Positions 14,985-23,586 of a stretch of DNA of 54,118 bases are shown here, piece by piece. The position numbers and the translations under genes were made by a program. The DNA is from an uncultured Bacteroidales bacterium (GTDB lineage Bacteria > Bacteroidota > Bacteroidia > Bacteroidales > UBA3824), in NCBI GenBank assembly GCA_937877455.1, contig CALFIU010000051.1, positions 1 through 54,118 of the forward strand, in the 5' to 3' direction. How positions within the stretch are numbered: the stretch's first letter is position 1; each line of letters opens with the position of its first letter. Under the pieces are notes generated by a model. It had not been told where the DNA came from and searched no databases. It saw only the letters and a list, made by a program, of their open reading frames with translations.

Positions 14985-15149
14985 TCAATTTTTCCCCCAT
15001 CTATGTCCTTTGTTTTCCCCACCAATCAAATCCATAATCCTAAGCACCACAGTATCCACAACGTCCTCGATATTAGAAGGTTTGGCATAGAACGACGGGA
15101 TAGCTGGACAGATGATTGAGAACGATTCGGAAAGATTGATTATTTCTCT
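14985..15149 (-). pseudogene. C-terminal remnant of flavin prenyltransferase gene ubiX
   Basis: The minus strand reads 54 codons after an in-frame TAA (15150-15152) and ends at TGA (14985-14987). The product includes SIICPAIPSFYAKPSNIEDV, VDTVVLRIMDLIG and a closing HRWG, an excellent match to the last third of UbiX, which makes prenylated FMN for UbiD decarboxylases. There is no start codon and the flavin- and phosphate-binding N-terminal two thirds are gone. It faces the sensor/AraC gene and ends 1 base from its stop. Confidence 0.8.
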
Positions 15150-15258
15150 TTACTATTAGACTTGTTGTTTGAAGTAGAATAAATATCGTATGAAATTCCT
15201 CCATTAAATAGGTATTAGTATTTTTGTTTTTGTGGATAATTGTAGTAGATTAATACTT

Positions 15259-15298
15259 AAATTAATGGGATTCTGTGTGTTCTGAATCCCATTAATTT
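15259..15298 (-). terminator. Perfect 15-base-pair hairpin after the YARHG-domain gene
   Basis: AAATTAATGGGATTC and its exact reverse complement flank a 10-base loop. It lies 13 bases after the end of the YARHG gene and the 3' arm on the minus strand closes with ATTAATTT. A true U-run is short, so it is terminator-like rather than certain. The rest of 15150-15258 shows nothing coding. Confidence 0.55.
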
Positions 15299-15311
15299 GG
15301 GGTTATTTTGC

Positions 15312-16238
15312 TCATAGACCCTCCTCAATCTCCTCGTCGTCGGAGCCTTCGCGAACTACAGTTTCGTTGGCTTTGAGGATTTCCGCGTTAAGAGCCTCGA
15401 TGTCATTGAGTTTTACAGCAGCGTTGTTGTTTTGTGGCTTGTACCACGGCTGTTTGGAGAAATAGTTTTTTAAGTCGGCGGAATTGAATACATAGCCGTG
15501 GCGCGCATAAATCTCGTTGCGGATAATCCTAACCATTCCCGACGGATAACGCCACATGAAGGTGCTTGGTACGATAGCATTGCTTAGAAACGTCCATCGT
15601 CCATTGGGAGAGATTTCGCGAAGTTTGTGCCAAACTTCTCCCTGTTCGGGACCGTATTCGCCTTGGATTACATTGTAGAGATTGATGCCCGTGGTGGAGA
15701 CTTTCCACCAGTATTTAGCATCGTTGATTTGGATGATAAAATACATTTCAAGGTCAATCGAGAATTTGTATTTGTTGCCGCCCATCGTTAGATACTCACC
15801 GTTGAAGGCGTATTGTACTCCAGTTTCATCGACGTATGTTCCGTCGAGAACGTAATGGTAGCCTTTGATGGCTTCTTTTTCCCATTTGCTGTTAGATTGC
15901 TCGAAACATTTTAGGATATTGCCTTTTGCATCCTTGAATAGGAGAAGTTTGTGTCCTTCCACAACCTTGTATTCGACATCCTTGATTGCCTTGATATAAT
16001 TATTGAAGTCGTCATTGTAGCCGTCGACCGAGAAATGGTTTTCTGAAGTCTTTGTCAGGAAGCATTGTGAGTCTTCTTCACCCCACCAATCCCAATTGAA
16101 CATGTAGCCTTTGTTAGACTCGCTTTCGCAAGTTAACATTTCGTCGCTGTTGTACCACCTACTATTGGCTGTTACCTGTGTACTCGCCATGTTTGTTGTG
16201 GCAAGAAGTGCAGTTATTAAATAAATTATTCTTTTCAT
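15312..16238 (-). CDS. Secreted YARHG-domain protein
   Basis: The 308-residue product starts with a signal peptide (MKRIIYLITALLATTNMAS). The bulk (about 20-230) is beta-rich, with repeated aromatic and glycine turns (GYMFNWDWWGEEDS, YHYVLDGTYVDETGVQYAFN), and I do not recognise a fold there. Near residue 240 is a YARHG domain (RNEIYARHGYVFNSADLKNY, with YFSKQPWYKP), a short extracellular module common in bacterial surface and lipoproteins. The tail is acidic. Function unknown. The ATG at 16238 is chosen because it begins the signal peptide. It starts 43 bases after the stop of the AAA-ATPase-like gene. Confidence 0.7.
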   Translation of the reverse strand: MKRIIYLITALLATTNMASTQVTANSRWYNSDEMLTCESESNKGYMFNWDWWGEEDSQCFLTKTSENHFSVDGYNDDFNNYIKAIKDVEYKVVEGHKLLLFKDAKGNILKCFEQSNSKWEKEAIKGYHYVLDGTYVDETGVQYAFNGEYLTMGGNKYKFSIDLEMYFIIQINDAKYWWKVSTTGINLYNVIQGEYGPEQGEVWHKLREISPNGRWTFLSNAIVPSTFMWRYPSGMVRIIRNEIYARHGYVFNSADLKNYFSKQPWYKPQNNNAAVKLNDIEALNAEILKANETVVREGSDDEEIEEGL

Positions 16239-16269
16239 AATTATAATAAAAATGGTTTTATGTGTCAAT

Positions 16270-16290
16270 AATTTTCAATTTTCAATTTTC
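16270..16290. repeat. Three tandem copies of AATTTTC
   Basis: Three perfect 7-base units at the 3' end of the AAA-ATPase-like gene, including its stop codon. Such AATTTTC runs are frequent intergenic sequence in Bacteroidota. Confidence 0.8.
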
Positions 16291-17895
16291 AACCTCCACC
16301 GCCTTATAATCCACAATGTTCCTTTCCTTTTCGGAAAATTTGATGGCGAGTTTTACAATGCGTTTGTTGTCGTCAAGCACGGCGGCGGTATAGTCGCGGT
16401 CGTCGATTTGGTCAAGGGCTGACTCAACGCTGCGGTCGTATTTCAACTCGATGACATAAACCGTCTTGGGCATTTTGAGAATCAAATCCGACTTGCCGAG
16501 CGCGGTTTCCTGATTGGCGTAAATGTTTGCACCGAATGATGCCAAAACCGTATAAAGAATTGAATGATAATGCTTTTCGTTCATATTGTTGAGCGAGAAC
16601 GGGAACCTTCGGAAAAACTTCTTCAACGCCTCGATGAACTTGTCGAAGTCGTTGTTGGAATAGAAAGCGTAATATGCTTTGCGCAAGGGCATTGTGTCGT
16701 TCACCTTGTAATAATCCCTAAAAAGTGAATCTGCAAAGGCAGTCCTCACCTCGTGGTTTGGGTAGCCCAAGGTGTAAACCGAAGTCGGAATAACATCATA
16801 ACCCTCTGTTTTGTAATTTTTTATGGTCAAATATCCCGATTGGAACAAGAATGGCACGAGGTCGGTTACTTTTTCCACGGGCTTGTTGAACCGTGATGCG
16901 CTACATTCGACTCCCTCGTAATCTTCCATCTTGAGGTCAAACTTGTTGATGAGTTTGAGCAATGCCGACGGCGTTCCCGAATTGAACCAATAGTCGTCCA
17001 TTTGCTTGTCGTTCATGACATTGATTATCGAAAATGGATTAAAGACTCCACGCATTTCGGGCGAAAAGTTGTAGCCGTCATATTTGTTTTTGAGATATGT
17101 TACCGTCTGGTCGAATGAAAAACCGTTTTTGTCGGCAATTGCTTGAATGTCAGATTGAAAAATATCAATCATTTCATCGTGCGATACGCCGCAAATTGTT
17201 TCAAATTCAGGCAGAAGTGAAATGTCTTTAAGACTGTTTAACGTCGAAAAAATCGACATCTGCGAAAACTTTGTGATGCCAGTGATGAACACAAAACGTA
17301 TATATGGGTCGAGTTCCTTGAGCGGTGAAAAGAAATTGTTCTGTTGCTCGCGTATTTTGTCCTGCAAATCGTCATTGTATATCGCGTTGAGCATCAGCGC
17401 GTCATATTCGTCGATGATAATTGCAACCTTTTGCCCCGACTGTCTGTATGCAGCCTCGACAATTTTGCCAAGACGGATATTGGAAATTTCATCTATCTCT
17501 TTTTTGCCTTTCCATTCTTTTTCGTATTCCTCGTCTGAAATCAGTGAATATTCATGCTCATAATCCGCCAAAATCTTTGACAGATATATTTTGATGGCTC
17601 GCAAATTGGTAGTTTTGCACGAACTGAAATCGAGTTGAATGACAGGATATTTCACCCATTCCGTTTCCATTCCGTCAATCTTCAACCCTTTGAACAACTC
17701 CTTGTTGCCGCTGAAATATTCTTTCAACGTGCTGCATAGCAACGACTTGCCAAACCGTCTTGGACGCGACAGAAACACATAACTATAATCCTTTACCATT
17801 TTATAAATCAAGTCCGTCTTGTCGAGATAAACATAATTGCCGTCGATAATTTTATCAAACGTCTGTGTGTCAACCGGATATTTGCGATGTTCCAT
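16282..17895 (-). CDS. AAA-ATPase-like/PD-(D/E)XK nuclease family protein
   Basis: A complete 537-residue member of the family truncated at the left window edge. The N-terminal AAA-ATPase-like domain (about 5-290) has KIIDGNYVYLDKTDLIYKMV, a P-loop-like SRPRRFGKS near 42-50, a Walker B-like VAIIIDEYDALML and a sensor-like FVFITGITKFSQMS. The C-terminal part has the PD-(D/E)XK nuclease-like pattern: LGKSDLILKMPKTVYVIELK (D and E-x-K) near 470-490. Families like this occur in many copies in Bacteroidota genomes and are suspected of serving mobile elements or regulation; no activity is proven. It is the last GC-richer gene before the composition change. Confidence 0.88.
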   Translation of the reverse strand: MEHRKYPVDTQTFDKIIDGNYVYLDKTDLIYKMVKDYSYVFLSRPRRFGKSLLCSTLKEYFSGNKELFKGLKIDGMETEWVKYPVIQLDFSSCKTTNLRAIKIYLSKILADYEHEYSLISDEEYEKEWKGKKEIDEISNIRLGKIVEAAYRQSGQKVAIIIDEYDALMLNAIYNDDLQDKIREQQNNFFSPLKELDPYIRFVFITGITKFSQMSIFSTLNSLKDISLLPEFETICGVSHDEMIDIFQSDIQAIADKNGFSFDQTVTYLKNKYDGYNFSPEMRGVFNPFSIINVMNDKQMDDYWFNSGTPSALLKLINKFDLKMEDYEGVECSASRFNKPVEKVTDLVPFLFQSGYLTIKNYKTEGYDVIPTSVYTLGYPNHEVRTAFADSLFRDYYKVNDTMPLRKAYYAFYSNNDFDKFIEALKKFFRRFPFSLNNMNEKHYHSILYTVLASFGANIYANQETALGKSDLILKMPKTVYVIELKYDRSVESALDQIDDRDYTAAVLDDNKRIVKLAIKFSEKERNIVDYKAVEVEN

Positions 17896-17918
17896 TGGCT
17901 TGAAGTTTTGATTTGTCG

Positions 17919-17926
17919 CAAAGGTA
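17919..17926 (-). promoter_or_regulatory. Candidate -7 element of the AAA-ATPase-like gene
   Basis: The minus strand reads TACCTTTG, a full match to TAnnTTTG, 23 bases before the start codon at 17895. The upstream TTTG element is not clear. Confidence 0.5.
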
Positions 17927-17959
17927 AAAAATAATCTTGAAAAATCTTTACAACTTATA

Positions 17960-17967
17960 TAACTTTG
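17960..17967 (+). promoter_or_regulatory. Candidate -7 element of the amidohydrolase gene
   Basis: TAACTTTG matches TAnnTTTG, 141 bases before the start at 18109. The leader would be long; no other full match is closer. Confidence 0.35.
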
Positions 17968-18108
17968 CAGAAAATAAATTAGAGTGTTGGTAAAAATAAT
18001 TTATTCTATATCCAAACACTTAAAATAAGAGAAAATAATGTTTGATTATGGTCTTTGTGTCAATGTTAACTTGCAATGAGAAAATAGAATCATCAATAAT
18101 AAATAATT

Positions 18109-19281
18109 ATGCCTAAAAATATTGCTGCTCAATATGTCTTTACAAACACTGGTGAACCGTTGAAAAATGGTTGTGTAACTTATGATGAAATTAGTGGTAA
18201 AATTTTGTCAATTAAACCGATGATTTCAGAAATGGCTAATACTATTTTTTATAATGGAGTGTTAGTTCCTGGATTTGTAAATGCACATTGTCATCTCGAA
18301 TTATCTCATCTTAAAGGTCTTGTGCCGCAGTGTAAACAACTTACCGATTTCCTTAGTCAAATAGTTGAACTTCAAAAAACTCATGTTTTTAGCAATGAGA
18401 TGTGCCAATTAGCCGACCATGAAATGTACAATGTTGGTATAAACGTTGTTGGAGATATTTCCAATACTTCCGATTCTGCTTTTGTTAAAAAAAATAGTAA
18501 AATTTGTTACCGAAATTTTGTTGAATTAATTGGTACTTCTGAAGATCGAATAAAGAAAAATACTCAGACGTTTTATAATGTTGCTAAGTTGTTGGATTAT
18601 AATGATAAATGTCTTGTTTCCGCTGTGCCACATTCGCCTTATTTTGTTAGCGATGCTCAATTTGAATCAATAAATAGAATTAATATCAACAATAAATATG
18701 TTATATCAATTCATAATCAAGAAACTGCTGCTGAAAATGAATTATACCGTTCACATTCTGGTAGTTTTGTTAATATTTTTCCAAACATTGTTAGTAATAT
18801 AAATATTACAAATAAAAACTCTTTGCCTTCATATGGACATCATCTCGTTGATTATGAAAATGTTCTTTTGGTGCATAATACTTATTCTGTGCGTGATGAT
18901 TTTCAGTATGCGTTGCAAATATTTAAGAATCCTTATTTTGTAATTTGTCCAAAAAGTAATCTTTATCTCGAAGGTAGCCTTCCTGATTTGAACACAATGT
19001 ATGATTTGAATCTTAATCTTTGTCTTGGTACCGATTCGCTAAGTAGCAATAATTCTCTTTCAATACTTGAAGAAATGAAGGTTATAGTTAAGAATTTTAG
19101 TTGGTTATCTTTTGATGAAGTTATAAAGATGGCGACGATTAATGGAGCAAAAGCGTTGAAGTTTGATGACAATTTTGGATCGTTGAAAGTTGGCACTTCT
19201 CCTGGATTGTTATTGTTAGAAAATTTTGATTTTCAAAAATTTAATATTAATGATTTTACCACTGTGAAAAGGATTTGTTAA
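18109..19281 (+). CDS. Amidohydrolase, aminofutalosine deaminase-like
   Basis: A 390-residue metal-dependent hydrolase of the ATZ/TRZ type. The metal site is visible as VNAHCHLELSH (the H-x-H pair), a later histidine in SIHNQETAAE, VHNTYSVRDDF, and the aspartate in LGTDSLSSN; the last two-strand part (FGSLKVGTSPGLLLLENF) belongs to the composite beta-sandwich. Proteins with NAHCHLELSHLKG in Bacteroidota are often annotated as aminofutalosine deaminases of the alternative menaquinone pathway or as S-adenosylhomocysteine deaminases; the exact substrate cannot be fixed here. It is the first AT-rich gene after the composition change and converges on hrpB with 13 bases between. Confidence 0.75.
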   Translation: MPKNIAAQYVFTNTGEPLKNGCVTYDEISGKILSIKPMISEMANTIFYNGVLVPGFVNAHCHLELSHLKGLVPQCKQLTDFLSQIVELQKTHVFSNEMCQLADHEMYNVGINVVGDISNTSDSAFVKKNSKICYRNFVELIGTSEDRIKKNTQTFYNVAKLLDYNDKCLVSAVPHSPYFVSDAQFESINRININNKYVISIHNQETAAENELYRSHSGSFVNIFPNIVSNINITNKNSLPSYGHHLVDYENVLLVHNTYSVRDDFQYALQIFKNPYFVICPKSNLYLEGSLPDLNTMYDLNLNLCLGTDSLSSNNSLSILEEMKVIVKNFSWLSFDEVIKMATINGAKALKFDDNFGSLKVGTSPGLLLLENFDFQKFNINDFTTVKRIC

Positions 19282-19294
19282 TTATAATTGTAGG

Positions 19295-21733
19295 CTACAA
19301 ATCGGGCCATTTGTGTTTTGGATAGCGAGTCTTTAATTGTTTTCGCACTTCGTAATATGCGTTAGCCCAAAAACTTTTTAAATCGCTCGTTATTTGTACG
19401 AGTTTAAATCCTGGCGACAAGAGATGCATCGTTATTGGTTGTGTATTGTTGTTTATTTTGGGTGTTTCTGTCATTCCAAAAACTTCTTGTAGCCTTACTG
19501 CTAAAATAGGAGACCTTCCATCTTGATAATATTTTAGTTTAATATTGTGTCCCGTTGGAACTTTTATTTTTTCGGGTGCTAATTTGTTGGCTTGTTGCTG
19601 AAGATTGTAGTCGAGAGAATAAAGTAGGGGTTCTTTTAGTGATATTTTTTTTAGTTGTTGGGTTGTGCTTATTCCATTGAGATATGGTTTTAGCCATTTA
19701 TCGCATGTGTTGATGAGGTTTTGTGTAGAAAAATCAGGCCATTGTTCTCCGTTCCAGATTCTTAAAGAGCAGATTCTATTTTGTAGTTCTGTTATTTCAT
19801 CGTTAAAGTCTAATAGATTTTCACCTTCTTTTTTTATAGCTTGAATTATTAATTCGGCTATTTTTTCGGTATCTATGTTGCGAATGGGCTTTTCTTGTAG
19901 TACTATGGCACCAAGTCGTAATTCTTCTTTGGCAATTAAACCTCCGAGTTTTGTATTCCATTGAAAATTTTCTCTTGTTTTTAGCAATGGTTTTAGGTCG
20001 GTTGGGTCTAATGGTGATGCCGAAAAAATTTTGCCACCGTTTTCAGATTCGTTGAGTGATGCGATTGCAATCCATGACTCTGCTGATAGAGAATCGTTAT
20101 GACTTATGATTGCTAAACTACCGTTAGCAAGTTGAAATCTTGCGTTATTTCCAGGTCTTGCATACGCAATTCGTTCAGGAAAAGCTTGTGATAGTAGTAA
20201 CCCCGTGTCGAAAACTTCGTGATTATTGTTGTCTATAGAAGTGTTGAGCATTTTTCTATATGCCTGCGAAATTTTTTCTATGTTGTCTATTGTGCGGTTG
20301 TGTCTATTTTCTCTTCTGTTTTTTCGTAGGGCATCTATTCTTGCATTTATATCAACTCCGTATTCTTCTTGTGTGAGAAAATCTCTATTTTCTAAGATTG
20401 CGGCTATGTCAGCAGCCAATGGTGTGAGTTTTAACTTTATGGCAGTTGTAAGCATTTGTGCAATGCGTGGGTGTGTAGGAATCCTATTTATTTCTGTTCC
20501 GTGTGGTGTTATGTTTCCGTTTTGGTCAATTGCTTCGAGTTGTAAAAGTAGTTGTTTGGCTTGTATGATATGCGATTGTGGTGGTTTTGTTAGCCAAAAT
20601 AGGTTGTTCGCATTATTTTCTCCCCATTTTGCAAGGTCAAGTAGTAAAGGCGCAAGGTCGGCAGTTTCTATTTCTGGTGTGCGAGTTGGTTTCATGCGTT
20701 GCCATGTTGTGTTGGTGTATAGCCTTAAACAATAGCCTTTTGAAAGTCTTCCTGCGCGTCCAGCTCGTTGTATTGCCATGTCTTGAGAAATTCTTATTGT
20801 TTCCAAGTGGGGTAGGGCAGTGTTTGGGTCGAATGTTTGCACTCTACAAAAACCTCCGTCTATAACTATTGTTATACCTTGTATTGTTAGTGATGTTTCT
20901 GCTATTGGTGTGGCTATTACTATTTTACGTTTTCCTAAGTTGTTTGGAATTATTGCGACATGTTGTTGTGCAGCTGGTAACATCCCGTAAAGTGGGTGTA
21001 TTTTAATTTCTTGTGGTAATGATTTTTTAAGTAGTTCTTCGCAACGACGAATTTCAGCTTCGCCTGGAAGAAATATGAGTATATCGCCTTGCTTTTGGTT
21101 TATAAGTTTTAATGTTGCCCTTGCCGATTCTTCTGCCACTGTATATTGGTTGCAGTCGTTTTTAGAATATTCTATTTCTACATCAAACATTTTTCCTTTG
21201 CTTGTTACAACAGGAGCGCAAAGTTTCTCTGCAAGTTGAGGAATGTTTAGAGTGGCCGACATTATTATTATTTTTAAATCGGGTCTTAGTATTTTTTGAC
21301 ATTCGCGACACAGTGCTAAAGCTGTTTCTGCAAATAATGATCTTTCATGAAATTCGTCAAAAATAACTGCTTTTACACCTTTTAACTCGTTGTCGGTTTG
21401 TAGCATACGTGTTAGAATACCTTCTGTTAGAATTTCTATTTCTGTTTGTTGAGATGTCTTATTCTCGAACCTTATTCTATATCCAATTGTTTGTCCTACT
21501 TGTTGACCAAGCATTTCAGACATTCGTGTTGCGATACTTTTGGCGGCGAGACGACGTGGCTCGAGCATAAGTATTTTTCCTCCAAGGTCTTTGAATATTG
21601 TTAATGGAAGTAATGTGCTTTTGCCTGCTCCTGCTGGCGCGTTTATTATAACGGTGTCTGATTGGGCTAAAGTTTGGTTTACTTGTTCTGCTATTTCGCT
21701 TACGGGTAGATAGTTGTACTGTTCTAAATTCAT
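19295..21733 (-). CDS. hrpB: ATP-dependent RNA helicase HrpB
   Basis: An 812-residue DEAH-box helicase. Motif I is NAPAGAGKSTLLPL near residue 32, motif II is DEFHERS, motif III SATLN, and motif VI QRAGRAGRLSKGYCLRLY; a helicase-associated domain and a C-terminal HrpB-specific domain follow (ILAVRLQEVFGMTETPKI, HLLSPGFKLVQITSDLKSFW, ending KTRYPKHKWP), which is typical of HrpB rather than HrpA. The ATG at 21733 (MNLEQYNYLPVSEIAEQVNQ) lies 14 bases after the glycosyltransferase stop and is preferred to the upstream in-frame start that would overlap it. The cellular role of HrpB is still poorly known. It is probably co-transcribed with the two genes upstream. Confidence 0.92.
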   Translation of the reverse strand: MNLEQYNYLPVSEIAEQVNQTLAQSDTVIINAPAGAGKSTLLPLTIFKDLGGKILMLEPRRLAAKSIATRMSEMLGQQVGQTIGYRIRFENKTSQQTEIEILTEGILTRMLQTDNELKGVKAVIFDEFHERSLFAETALALCRECQKILRPDLKIIIMSATLNIPQLAEKLCAPVVTSKGKMFDVEIEYSKNDCNQYTVAEESARATLKLINQKQGDILIFLPGEAEIRRCEELLKKSLPQEIKIHPLYGMLPAAQQHVAIIPNNLGKRKIVIATPIAETSLTIQGITIVIDGGFCRVQTFDPNTALPHLETIRISQDMAIQRAGRAGRLSKGYCLRLYTNTTWQRMKPTRTPEIETADLAPLLLDLAKWGENNANNLFWLTKPPQSHIIQAKQLLLQLEAIDQNGNITPHGTEINRIPTHPRIAQMLTTAIKLKLTPLAADIAAILENRDFLTQEEYGVDINARIDALRKNRRENRHNRTIDNIEKISQAYRKMLNTSIDNNNHEVFDTGLLLSQAFPERIAYARPGNNARFQLANGSLAIISHNDSLSAESWIAIASLNESENGGKIFSASPLDPTDLKPLLKTRENFQWNTKLGGLIAKEELRLGAIVLQEKPIRNIDTEKIAELIIQAIKKEGENLLDFNDEITELQNRICSLRIWNGEQWPDFSTQNLINTCDKWLKPYLNGISTTQQLKKISLKEPLLYSLDYNLQQQANKLAPEKIKVPTGHNIKLKYYQDGRSPILAVRLQEVFGMTETPKINNNTQPITMHLLSPGFKLVQITSDLKSFWANAYYEVRKQLKTRYPKHKWPDL

Positions 21734-21747
21734 TTGTGTTACTTTTT

Positions 21748-22500
21748 TTAAAACCATCGATGTATTGCTACAAACCAAGTAAATTTTATGCCGAGTATTA
21801 TATTCCAAAATATAGCAGACATTATTCCGTAATTGTTTTTCATGCTTTTAAATCTTTCTTTAAGACCTGGAATTATTGTTTTTCTTGTTTGTCCGCCTTC
21901 GAGGAAAAAACTTATTGTTCGATTTGCATTATAGTTTTTTTTCGATTGTTTTAATATTTTTACACACCAATCGTAGTCGGCAGCATATCTAAAATTTGTG
22001 TCGTAGTGCGGAGCAAGACTTTTTTTTGCAATAAAACTTTGATGGCAAACAAGCATGCCACGTTTAAAACTTTTGAATTTTAGTTTTTCTGGTGGTCGGT
22101 GTCGTCGTTCGTGAATTATTTTTCCTTTGTTGTCTATTATGTCAGTGTCGCCGTATATTACATCGGCTTGAGTTGCTTGTTGGTTAAAAAATATTTCGGA
22201 AACAATGTTTGTGTCGCAAAGCATGTCGCCAGCATTGATAAATAATACATAGTCGCCAGAGGCAACATCCAATCCTTTGTTCATTGCATAGTATAGCCCA
22301 TTGTCTGGTTCGGAAATTATCTTTGATATTTTGTTTGAATAGTGGTTAACAATTTCCATGGTACTATCGGTACTTGCTCCATCAATAATTATGTATTCTA
22401 TGTTGGTATATGTTTGGTTTATAATACTTTGTATTGTTTTTTCTATAAGGTTTTCGCTATTGTAAACCACTGTTATCACTGATAGTTTGGGATTGAGCAT
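21748..22500 (-). CDS. Glycosyltransferase family 2, colanic-acid type
   Basis: The 250-residue product has a GT-A fold: LSVITVVYNSENLIEKTIQS, IEYIIIDGASTDSTMEIV, EPDNGLYYAMNKGLDVASGD and FINAGDML in place of the DxD motif. The D-N-G-L-Y-Y-A-M-N-K-G stretch is typical of WcaA/WcaE-like enzymes that add a sugar to a lipid-linked exopolysaccharide or O-antigen. The C-terminus carries a weak hydrophobic segment (NIILGIKFTWFVAIHRWF) that may touch the membrane. It lies 7 bases after the HD-domain gene. No polysaccharide cluster surrounds it, although two GT4 genes occur about 2 kb away on the other strand. Confidence 0.85.
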   Translation of the reverse strand: MLNPKLSVITVVYNSENLIEKTIQSIINQTYTNIEYIIIDGASTDSTMEIVNHYSNKISKIISEPDNGLYYAMNKGLDVASGDYVLFINAGDMLCDTNIVSEIFFNQQATQADVIYGDTDIIDNKGKIIHERRHRPPEKLKFKSFKRGMLVCHQSFIAKKSLAPHYDTNFRYAADYDWCVKILKQSKKNYNANRTISFFLEGGQTRKTIIPGLKERFKSMKNNYGIMSAIFWNIILGIKFTWFVAIHRWF

Positions 22501-22507
22501 TGCTGTT

Positions 22508-23095
22508 TTAGCTTTTTATATTTCCTTTTTCTATGTTTTGCTTTATTATTTTGTCCGTAAGTTCAAATAGTTTTACCGAACCTTCTTTTGTTTTGCTTTG
22601 TCTTGTGTAAACTTGGTTTGAGTTGACACCATGTTCTTTCCAATCGGAACCACCATTGCTATTGTTTAAAAGTAGAGGTTGAAGGTTGTCCATTGCATGA
22701 GCAAATTTAGATTCGGCAGTTTGTGCAGATTCAAACTCATCAAAAAGTTCTATTAATAATTTTTTTTGGTCGTCGGGTAACAATGAATAAATGCGTTCTT
22801 TTGCAGCATCTTCGCGTTGTTTTTGTGTTTTTAGATTTTCAGCGTCGTATGCGTATGTGTCGCCTGCATCTATTTCTACAACATCGTGGATAAGGCACAT
22901 TACCATTACCTTGGCAATGTCGATGGGTTGGTTTGAGTATTCTTTTAGCAGAAATGCCATCAAAGCCATGTGCCAAGCATGTTCGGCATCGTTTTCGTTT
23001 CGTCCATGGTTGGATAGGTGTGTTTGTCTAAAAATGTTTTTTTCCTTGTCTATTTCAAGTATAAACTCTATCTGTTTTTTTAGTCTTTCATCCAT
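22508..23095 (-). CDS. HD-domain phosphohydrolase, YfbR/HDDC2-like
   Basis: The 195-residue protein has the metal-binding HD signature: ENDAEHAWHMALMAFLLKEY supplies the first histidine, CLIHDVVEIDAGDTY the H-D pair, and a distant D in AHAMDNLQPLL completes the site. The layout matches 5'-deoxynucleotidases of the YfbR/HDDC2 type, which remove phosphate from deoxynucleoside monophosphates; the substrate here is inferred only. It starts a three-gene minus-strand group with the GT2 and hrpB genes. Confidence 0.85.
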   Translation of the reverse strand: MDERLKKQIEFILEIDKEKNIFRQTHLSNHGRNENDAEHAWHMALMAFLLKEYSNQPIDIAKVMVMCLIHDVVEIDAGDTYAYDAENLKTQKQREDAAKERIYSLLPDDQKKLLIELFDEFESAQTAESKFAHAMDNLQPLLLNNSNGGSDWKEHGVNSNQVYTRQSKTKEGSVKLFELTDKIIKQNIEKGNIKS

Positions 23096-23173
23096 TTTTT
23101 TGTCTTTATATTTACAAAGATTTGTAAAAAAAAGTTTTTTTTGAAAATAAAATTGGCTTTAACTGCAAAAAAA

Positions 23174-23205
23174 TTTGTTTGTTATAAATAAAATGTGTTA
23201 CTTTG
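23174..23205 (+). promoter_or_regulatory. Promoter of rpsT
   Basis: A TTTG at 23174-23177 and a near-consensus TTACTTTG at 23198-23205 are separated by 20 bases, the spacing expected for the primary sigma factor of Bacteroidota. The start codon lies 54 bases further on. This agrees with strong expression of a ribosomal protein. Confidence 0.65.
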
Positions 23206-23259
23206 CCGCTTGAATTAAAATAAAAATAAAGTATAAATAAAAGATAAACGAGAATAAAA

Positions 23260-23514
23260 ATGGCTCATCATCATTCAACAAAAAAGAGACTAAGACAAAA
23301 TGCAGCCCGTAGGTTGCACAATCGCTATTATGCAACTACAATGCGTAATGCTGTTCGTAAACTTCGTGCTACTACCAATAAGGAGGAAGCTGTAGCAGCA
23401 TTGCCCGGTGTTACCAAAATGATTGACAAACTTGCAAAACGTAATATTATTCACAGAAATAAGGCTGCCAACTTGAAATCTAAGTTGCAAAAGCATGTCA
23501 ACAAGTTGGCTTAA
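23260..23514 (+). CDS. rpsT: 30S ribosomal protein S20
   Basis: The 84-residue basic protein starts MAHHHSTKKRLRQNAARRLH and keeps the S20 helical hairpin with KRNIIHRNKAANLKSKLQKH near the C-terminus. It binds the 5' domain of 16S rRNA at the bottom of the small subunit. Length is normal, a good promoter lies upstream and a strong hairpin terminator follows, so it is a single-gene transcript with some read-through to radC possible. Confidence 0.95.
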   Translation: MAHHHSTKKRLRQNAARRLHNRYYATTMRNAVRKLRATTNKEEAVAALPGVTKMIDKLAKRNIIHRNKAANLKSKLQKHVNKLA

Positions 23515-23539
23515 TAATTAAGTTTTAGCCAAATTATTG

Positions 23540-23573
23540 AAAAGGCCTAACGCAGATGCGCTGTGGCCTTTTT
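23540..23573 (+). terminator. Terminator after rpsT
   Basis: AAAAGGCC and GGCCTTTTT enclose an inner GCGC-rich loop (AACGCAGATGCGCTGT). The stem ends in a run of five T on the plus strand, 26 bases after the rpsT stop. Confidence 0.8.
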
Positions 23574-23586
23574 GTGTTTGTTATAA

